A DNA stretch of 64,000 bases from NCBI GenBank assembly GCA_036278935.1, contig DASUKA010000044.1:5564-69563 (forward strand), in the 5' to 3' direction. The translations under genes and the position numbers were made by a program. Below the pieces are notes generated by a model. The model was not told the DNA's origin. It searched no databases and saw nothing but the letters and a program-made list of their open reading frames with translations. Positions 58,371 through 64,000 of the stretch are shown here, one piece after another; within the stretch, counting starts at the first letter, position 1; every line of letters begins with the position of its first letter. Source of the DNA: DASSNR01 sp036278935. Lineage in GTDB: Bacteria > Gemmatimonadota > Gemmatimonadetes > Gemmatimonadales > Gemmatimonadaceae.

Positions 58371-59489
58371 ATGATGCAGCGCTCGACGCACTCGCTCGAG
58401 ATCGTGTACGACATCAATGCCACGCACGCGCCGTTCGGCCGCGCCGGGCCGGCGCGGGGAGAGCCGTTCATGACCGGAGCCGCGATCACACCGCTCCACG
58501 AACGCTGGTTCGTCGACAACGCGAGGTATCCCGTCCAGTTCGACGCGATCTTCACGGCGACCACCTGGATCCCGGTCGGCATCGCCGCCGGGATCACGCT
58601 CCTCGCGGCACTCGCCTGGCGCCAGCGCCGCGGCCGGGCGATTGTGCCGGGACCGATCGAGCTCGGGATGAGTTGGGAGAACTACACGCGACTCCTCTCC
58701 TGGATGCCCCTCGTGATCGGCCTGCATGCCGCCGTGGTGCTGCTGGTGAGCGGCGTGAGCCTGCGGCTCTTCTTTCCGAACCTGATGCTCCCCAGCAACT
58801 TCCTCGGGGCGGTGCTCGGGCTCACGGAGATCGCCATCGGCCTGAGCTTCCTCTATGGCGCGCTCACCCGGCTCGGCGCCATCGCGCTCGCGCTCGCCTG
58901 GGTGGCGGGTGCCATCGTGTTCGGCCCATTGCAGTTGGTGGAGCACGCCGAACTGCTCGGGATCGCGTTCTTCCTATTCGCGACCGGGCGCGGCCCGCTC
59001 GCGCTGGACATGGCCATGGAGCGGCTGCATCGGCCCATTGCGCGGCTCGTACCCTATGCCGCGCCGGCGCTCCGCGTCCTCACCGGGCTGAGCATCGCGG
59101 TCGTCGCCTTTACCGAGAAGCTCTGGAACCTACCCATGGGGCTCGCGTTTCTCGCCGATCATCCCTTCAATTTCTTCCCGGCGCTGGGCCTGCCATCGAT
59201 CGGCGACCGGGAGTTCCTGCTCATCGCCGGCACGGTGGAGCTCACACTCGGACTGCTGCTCATCTCCGGCGCCTTCATTCGGCTCCTCATCCTCATCATC
59301 TGGGTCCCGTTCAATCTCACACTCCCCCTCCTCGGATGGCGCGAATTGGTGGGGCATCTCCCGATCTACGGGATCATGGTGCTCCTGCTCGTGTGGGGTG
59401 AAGAGCGCACTCGCCCCGAAACGGCGTTGGTGCACGCGGTGGCGGAGCGCGCGGGAAGCGGGGAGCGACTCCGGGAGGAGCCCGCATGA
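58371..59489 (+). CDS. polytopic membrane protein (DoxX-like)
   Basis: A 372-residue inner-membrane protein with about nine hydrophobic segments. Repeated blocks resemble DoxX/DoxD-type four-helix units: LGAVLGLTEIAIGLSFLYGA and LLIAGTVELTLGLLLISGAF each carry the Gly-Glu pattern of that family. DoxX relatives act in sulfur and redox-stress pathways, but this longer form is uncharacterised. The double ATG at 58371 is taken as start; the frame could begin at 58314. No partner gene is adjacent. Confidence 0.75.
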   Translation: MMQRSTHSLEIVYDINATHAPFGRAGPARGEPFMTGAAITPLHERWFVDNARYPVQFDAIFTATTWIPVGIAAGITLLAALAWRQRRGRAIVPGPIELGMSWENYTRLLSWMPLVIGLHAAVVLLVSGVSLRLFFPNLMLPSNFLGAVLGLTEIAIGLSFLYGALTRLGAIALALAWVAGAIVFGPLQLVEHAELLGIAFFLFATGRGPLALDMAMERLHRPIARLVPYAAPALRVLTGLSIAVVAFTEKLWNLPMGLAFLADHPFNFFPALGLPSIGDREFLLIAGTVELTLGLLLISGAFIRLLILIIWVPFNLTLPLLGWRELVGHLPIYGIMVLLLVWGEERTRPETALVHAVAERAGSGERLREEPA

Positions 59490-59705
59490 GGCATGCTCAC
59501 TTGCCGCGCTCGACGCACGCCGGCTGCCGCGCACGTCGCTCCTGCACGCCGGCGCGATATGTCGCGACACGTGAGGCGCTCTGCTCGGCACTCGGGGCAT
59601 GAGCCATGAGCCATCAGTTACGCGTGCACGGCCTGCTCCCCCTGATGCCGAGCCGGCTCGTACGTTCCGGGCACCGCGCGGAACGGCACGGCAAGCCGGT
59701 TCCAA

Positions 59706-59927
59706 CTATTGATGGCAGAGCCGCTGCTCCGCTTCGCCCCGCGTCCGCGTGTCCTTCGTGTGTATGTCGATGCAGTACGCACATCTGTTGATCTCGGACA
59801 CTCGAGTCTTGACGAGGTCGAGCAGCCCCGGCTCAAGTCCGCTCTCCTTCACATACTGCTCCAGCTGCAGCATGGCGTGGATCCCGTCCGGCGCGACGCG
59901 ATTGTAGGCGATCCGCTCTTGCTCCAT
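59706..59927 (-). pseudogene. truncated AhpD/carboxymuconolactone decarboxylase-like gene
   Basis: A 73-residue frame that starts like a full gene, with GGAGGA 4 bases before the ATG and the AhpD-type core LVKTRVSEINRCAYCIDIHTKD (Cys49, Cys52, His56 redox site). It stops right after GEAEQRL, where relatives continue for about 70 more residues. The downstream frames show no clear continuation. It is either a truncated remnant or a deliberately short protein; loss of half the fold makes the former likelier. Confidence 0.7.
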
Positions 59928-60155
59928 CTCGCTCCTCCGTGATCAGTGTGCGGCGTGGCGCCGCTCGGGTCGGCCTCATCCTGCCGCGGCGCCGTGCGGT
60001 CTCGCCATCCCAGGTTTCGGGATGCACAGAGATGGATGTCGCCGGCCATCTGGCCACAGGATGCGGGCACAGCATGCGAGGGGTGTGCCGCCCGTTGAGA
60101 GAAGCGCGAGCGTCATGCAGGCCGATTCAATTCTGGGTGCCCGGTATGGCAGCCC

Positions 60156-62582
60156 TCAGGCGGTTCCCGCCGCCCTCCGCACCGGGAGCCAGAGCGTGAA
60201 CGTCGACCCGCGTCCGAGCTCGCTCTCGACCGTGATGCGCCCGCCCAGCGCCTGCGCGAGTAGCTTGCTGATGGCCAGTCCGAGACCGGCGCCGGGCGTG
60301 TCGCCACCGTCGAGCCGACTGAACTCCTCGAAGATGTAGTCCTTTTTGTCCGGCGGTATGCCTGGGCCGGTGTCGGCGAACTCGATGAGCGCCCAGGCGC
60401 CCTCGGCGCCAGAGGGGCCCACTGGCTGGCGGCGCACACGCACCAGCACGGAACCGTGCTGCGTATACTTGATCGCATTGGACAACAGGTTGGCGGCGAC
60501 CTGCCCGGCCCGGGCCCGGTCGGTTTCGATGAGCTGCCGGTCGTGTCCCACGTCCACGGAGAGCGTGAGTCCCCTCCCCTGCGCCGCGGCGTGGTACTCC
60601 TCGCCCAGCGTGCGCGCGAGCTCCGCGAGATCCACGGGCTCCGAAGACAGCGCGATCCTTCCGCTCTCGGCACGCGCCAGGTCGTGCAGCTCGTTGATCA
60701 GCTCGAGCGCCGTGTGGATGCTCCGGCGCAAGCGCTCGATGCTCGCCGCCTGGTCCGTGGACAGCTCACCGTAGACGCCCAGGCTCAACAGCTCGGCGAA
60801 CCCGTCAGCCGCGCCAATCGGATTCTTCACGTCGTGACTGAAGCCGCGCATCAACCGTGAGCGGCTCTGGATCACGGTTTCCAGAGCTCGCCGCCGCTCG
60901 TGCGCTGCCTCCAGGAGCCGGGCCTTCTCATGGGCCCGCGCGGCGAGGTGGCCGAAGATGCCGGCCCGTGCCACATCGTCCGGTCGGAAGCGGCGGCGCG
61001 CGGGGCTCACGACGAAGAGCGCGCCTCTCGGCGCCGTGGCATCGCCGAGCGGCACGGCGATCGCCGAGCCGGCCACATCCTGCATCGCATCGAGGGTTCC
61101 CGAGCGCTCCCGATGCGCGAGGTCCGCGATGAGCGCCGGCTCGCCGCTCCTCGTCACGAGCTCCGTGTACGAGCCGGCGAATGGGCGCGTCACCGTGAGC
61201 GGCGGTACCCCGGTCCCGGCCGCCGCGCACACGGCCACGTCCGCGGGCTCGCCCGGCCGGCCGACGATGTGCTCGACGAACGCGCCGCGCCCCCTCATCG
61301 CCCCGAGCGCGGCGTGCACGATGCGCGGCATCACCTCGTCCATGGTGGACGCGCCGGCAAGGGATTCGGCAGCCTCGCGGAGCGCGGCCTCCCGTTGCGC
61401 GCGGTCTCGCGCTTTCCTGAGCGCACGCTGCACCGCCACCAGTCCGTCGACACGCCGCAGCGCGGCCGAGGCGAGATCGCTCACGCGTCGGAGCTGCCGC
61501 CGCTCGTCGTCCCCGAACGCTGGCGCCGCCGGATCACCAAGCAGCACGAGCACTCCGCGCGCTTCGTCGGCGGAGAGGAGCGGAACGACGAGATCGGTGT
61601 AGTGCGCCTCGTCACCCCCCGGCGCGACTGCGAGCCGACCGTCGATCGTGTCGACGTCGCCCGACACGGCTGGGATGCCGCGCCGCTGGAACTCCTCGGT
61701 GAGCGAACCGGAGTAGGGGGCGCGGGTGCAGGGCGCCGGCTCCCCTTCGCCCACCGTCGCCACGAACGCGACGACGCGCTCGCGAGAGATCCTCCATTCG
61801 ACGCAGACGCCGCGGGCCGGCGTGGTCGCCAGTGCCCCCCTGGCAATGCCGCGGAGCGCCTCGCCGCGCGTCACCGCCGTACTGAGCCGCCGCGCCAGCT
61901 GCCGCAGGGCGGACTCCTCCACGATCCGGCGATGCAACGCGGCGGACAGCCGCCGCTCCCGGAGCGCCAGGACCAGCACGCCGGACATCGCAACGAGCGC
62001 CGCAAGCACGAGCGTCGCGTTGACGACGATGCTCAGGTGCTCGAGCGCGCGAACCTTGTCATCCTGCGTGGCCGACGCGGCCGCGAGGCGCGAAGACAGC
62101 TGAGCGATGGCACTCAAGGATGAATCGTACCGCGCCTGTCCGGTCTCGAAGGCGGCGGCGCGTTGGCCGCGTGACCCGCGCCACGCGATCAGTGCGTCAT
62201 TGAACCGGTGCCACTCGCCGATCCGGCTCTGGAGGATGCGCGCGCGACCGGCCGCGGTCGGGTCGACACGTGTAGCCAGGCGCTCGAGTTCGGTGACCCG
62301 CCGTTCGTCGTCGTCGACACTGACGCGGTACCGCCGGAGCAGTATGTCGTCGCCGGAGAGCACGTAGCCCTGGAGCTCGGCGAACTCCTCCGCGAGACCG
62401 GTTTGCAACGCCTCGACGAGCAGTCGGGCCGGCGCGATCACTGTGGTGGTCAGGCTCAGAAGCCGCGAGATATGCCACGTCTGGCGCGCGGGGATGGCCA
62501 CGGAGCCCAGTAGCGCGAGGCCGATGAGCGCCAGCGGAACCACACCCCAGATAACGGATCGCGATGTGCGCCGCTCCTGCAT
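60156..62582 (-). CDS. membrane sensor histidine kinase with CHASE3-like and GAF domains
   Basis: An 808-residue kinase. Two membrane helices (VIWGVVPLALIGLALLGSVA near residue 10 and VNATLVLAALVAMSGVLVLA near 195) enclose a helical CHASE3-like periplasmic domain. Two GAF domains follow (about 240-400 and 430-575), then HisKA with GFSHDVKNPIGAADGFAELL and a HATPase domain (NLLSNAIKYT; GAGLGLAIS). The phospho-acceptor context SHDVKNP is a common variant of SHELRTP. The start at 62582 leaves 30 bases to the GAPDH gene; the longer frame would overlap it. Confidence 0.9.
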   Translation of the reverse strand: MQERRTSRSVIWGVVPLALIGLALLGSVAIPARQTWHISRLLSLTTTVIAPARLLVEALQTGLAEEFAELQGYVLSGDDILLRRYRVSVDDDERRVTELERLATRVDPTAAGRARILQSRIGEWHRFNDALIAWRGSRGQRAAAFETGQARYDSSLSAIAQLSSRLAAASATQDDKVRALEHLSIVVNATLVLAALVAMSGVLVLALRERRLSAALHRRIVEESALRQLARRLSTAVTRGEALRGIARGALATTPARGVCVEWRISRERVVAFVATVGEGEPAPCTRAPYSGSLTEEFQRRGIPAVSGDVDTIDGRLAVAPGGDEAHYTDLVVPLLSADEARGVLVLLGDPAAPAFGDDERRQLRRVSDLASAALRRVDGLVAVQRALRKARDRAQREAALREAAESLAGASTMDEVMPRIVHAALGAMRGRGAFVEHIVGRPGEPADVAVCAAAGTGVPPLTVTRPFAGSYTELVTRSGEPALIADLAHRERSGTLDAMQDVAGSAIAVPLGDATAPRGALFVVSPARRRFRPDDVARAGIFGHLAARAHEKARLLEAAHERRRALETVIQSRSRLMRGFSHDVKNPIGAADGFAELLSLGVYGELSTDQAASIERLRRSIHTALELINELHDLARAESGRIALSSEPVDLAELARTLGEEYHAAAQGRGLTLSVDVGHDRQLIETDRARAGQVAANLLSNAIKYTQHGSVLVRVRRQPVGPSGAEGAWALIEFADTGPGIPPDKKDYIFEEFSRLDGGDTPGAGLGLAISKLLAQALGGRITVESELGRGSTFTLWLPVRRAAGTA

Positions 62583-62611
62583 GGGAACGTCCGGTATTGC
62601 CCTGGCCCGAG

Positions 62612-63628
62612 TCACGCGCCTGGCGAGCCTATTCCCTTGGCAACCGACACCGCCTCGCGGAGCATCTGGTTCGCGTAGCCCCACTCGTTGTCATACCAGC
62701 TCATGACCTTGACCAGATCCCCGCCGATGACCCTCGTGAGCTCGAGGTCGACGATGGACGCGCGAGGATCGCCGATGACGTCCGACGAAACGAGCGGGTC
62801 GTGCGACACGCCGAGCACTCCCGCGTAGCGCTGCGTGTCGGCCTCACCCGTGAGGATCTCGTTCACCTCGTCGACGGTGGTCTTGCGCGAGGTGACGAAG
62901 GTGATGTCCGCGATCGACCCGATGGGAAGCGGCGCCCGGATCGCGACGCCGTCGAAGAGGCCCGCGTACTGCGGCAGCGCGCGCGTCGTCGCGAGTGCGG
63001 CACCGGTCGTCGCCGGGATGAGGTTCGCCGCCGCGGCCCGGCCGCGACGCAGGCCCTTGCCCGGTCCATCGACGAGCGACTGCGACGCGGTGTAGGCATG
63101 CACGGTCGTCATCACCGCCTTCTCGATCCCGATACGCCGACCGATGACCTCGATGATCGGCGTGATGCAGTTCGTGGTGCAGCTCGCGCAGGAGACGATG
63201 ACGGGAATGCCGTCCGGCGTGTTCGCACCATGGACGACCGTCTCCACCTCCCCGCCCTTCGATGGCGCGGACAGGAGGACGATCCGCGCACCCGCACGGA
63301 TGTGCTTCTCGAGATCCTGACGCCGGGTCAGCGCCCCGGTGCACTCGAACACGAGTTCGACCCCCAGCTCCCGCCAGGGGAGATCCAGAGGGTCGCGACT
63401 CCGCAGCGCCCGCACCGTGCGGCCGGCGACGACCAGGTCATCTCCATCGACCGCCACAGACTTCGAGTACCGCCCGTAGACCGTGTCGTAGCGAAGCAGG
63501 TAGGCGAGATGCTCGACATCGACCAGGTCATTGACGGCGACCAGCCCGAGCGACGGTTCATCCATCACCAGCTTCAGGATCGCGCGGCCAATTCGTCCCA
63601 GGCCGTTGATGGCAACGTTGGTGCTCAT
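62612..63628 (-). CDS. gap: glyceraldehyde-3-phosphate dehydrogenase, type I
   Basis: A 338-residue glycolytic dehydrogenase. The NAD-binding start VAINGLGRIGRAILKLV, Asp34 (NAD preference), the catalytic CASCTTNCITP with Cys150, and SWYDNEWGYANQML at the C-terminus are canonical. The protein starts at 63628; an in-frame extension to 63862 is not homologous and would read through the upstream gene. It overlaps the stop of the AhpD-like gene by ATGA, so translation is coupled. Confidence 0.97.
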   Translation of the reverse strand: MSTNVAINGLGRIGRAILKLVMDEPSLGLVAVNDLVDVEHLAYLLRYDTVYGRYSKSVAVDGDDLVVAGRTVRALRSRDPLDLPWRELGVELVFECTGALTRRQDLEKHIRAGARIVLLSAPSKGGEVETVVHGANTPDGIPVIVSCASCTTNCITPIIEVIGRRIGIEKAVMTTVHAYTASQSLVDGPGKGLRRGRAAAANLIPATTGAALATTRALPQYAGLFDGVAIRAPLPIGSIADITFVTSRKTTVDEVNEILTGEADTQRYAGVLGVSHDPLVSSDVIGDPRASIVDLELTRVIGGDLVKVMSWYDNEWGYANQMLREAVSVAKGIGSPGA

Positions 63629-64000
63629 CCCGCGTTCCCCACGCTCGATGCGATGGCCGCTCCCCGAGTGCCGGCAGACTTCTCGATGTCGCCCGCATGC
63701 TCCGCCTGCTCGTGGGCGATCACATCCAGCGCCAGGGCCGAATGCGCGTACGCGCCGCCAGCGCGCATCTCCGCGGCGACCCAAATGGCTTCCATGATCT
63801 CCTCGGCTGTGGCTCCATGCCGGAGTGCCGCGCCGGTGTGGCTGCGAATACAGTACGGGCACTGGGTCACGTGCGCGACGGCCACTGCGATCAGTTGTTT
63901 CGTCTTCGTGGGAAGAGCCCCCGAGGTGAACACGCTCTGGCTGAACGCTCGAAAGGCCGTGGCCGGCCCGGGGGCCAGACGGGCTCGCTGCTCGGCGAGT
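63625..64000 (-). CDS. AhpD-like / carboxymuconolactone decarboxylase family protein (5' partial)
   Basis: The frame is open to the window edge, so the N-terminus is missing; about 124 residues are visible. The redox core is clear (LIAVAVAHVTQCPYCIRSHT), with the CxxC-x3-H pattern of AhpD-type disulfide reductases. HGATAEEIMEAIWVAAEMRA follows as expected. The pairing with gap through a 4-base overlap suggests a shared transcript, perhaps protecting the oxidation-sensitive GAPDH cysteine, which is speculative. A GTG at 63933 could serve as an internal start. Confidence 0.85.
   Translation of the reverse strand, partial: LAEQRARLAPGPATAFRAFSQSVFTSGALPTKTKQLIAVAVAHVTQCPYCIRSHTGAALRHGATAEEIMEAIWVAAEMRAGGAYAHSALALDVIAHEQAEHAGDIEKSAGTRGAAIASSVGNAG

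Overview
The window is GC-rich, densely coding bacterial chromosome. An ADOP-type FtsX permease (a family expanded in Acidobacteriota and Gemmatimonadota), many PAS/GAF sensor kinases, a NirK-like copper protein with denitrification-type accessory genes, and DUF2231/DUF2945 proteins together suggest a member of Gemmatimonadota. This placement is inferred from family content; no rRNA or complete tRNA is present to confirm it.

1-18.5 kb is mostly metabolic and housekeeping: a permease cut by the window edge, a nitroreductase, a TauE/SafE transporter, an acetate kinase-phosphoketolase pair with overlapping genes (phosphoketolase shunt), two small membrane proteins and a DUF59 Fe-S factor, AlkA, a NirK-like copper protein, TrpS, a DUF2231 protein, a glycogen-debranching-type glycosidase, a nucleoside deaminase, an extradiol-dioxygenase-like VOC protein and a UBP-type zinc finger. 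18.5-28.5 kb holds a histone H1-like tail fused to a small C-terminal domain, then a copper/silver resistance locus on the minus strand: TonB receptor, Met/His-rich exported protein, and TolC/CusB/CusA efflux parts, with a good promoter before the receptor.

29-41 kb is signalling and nucleic-acid handling: a small protein coupled to a two-domain KaiC-like ATPase, three histidine kinases, then a SNF2 helicase joined by a GTGA overlap to a large cysteine-rich protein with tandem zinc-binding modules. This helicase/zinc-protein pair is the best candidate for an uncharacterised system. 41-45 kb carries a decayed transposase, a secreted beta-propeller lipoprotein and a divergent TetR/NmrA pair with a repeated GGTACC operator.

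45-58 kb looks like accessory DNA. It starts and ends with 3'-halves of tRNA genes (Gly-CCC at 44.96 kb, Pro-GGG at 54.67 kb), each followed on the minus strand by a strong hairpin, and with two sets of direct repeats about 9.5-10 kb apart. Between them lie a lipoprotein/TetR pair, a radical SAM protein, a Crp/Fnr regulator and a giant CheB-CheR-PAS-GAF-kinase broken by an 11-base homopolymer. To the right are a HEPN/MNT toxin-antitoxin pair and an intact-looking IS3-family element. No integrase was found in the window.

58-64 kb returns to ordinary genes: a polytopic DoxX-like protein, a truncated AhpD-like gene, a membrane sensor kinase, GAPDH and a second AhpD-like gene running off the edge. 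Five complete histidine kinases and one frameshifted kinase are present, but no stand-alone response regulator is visible.
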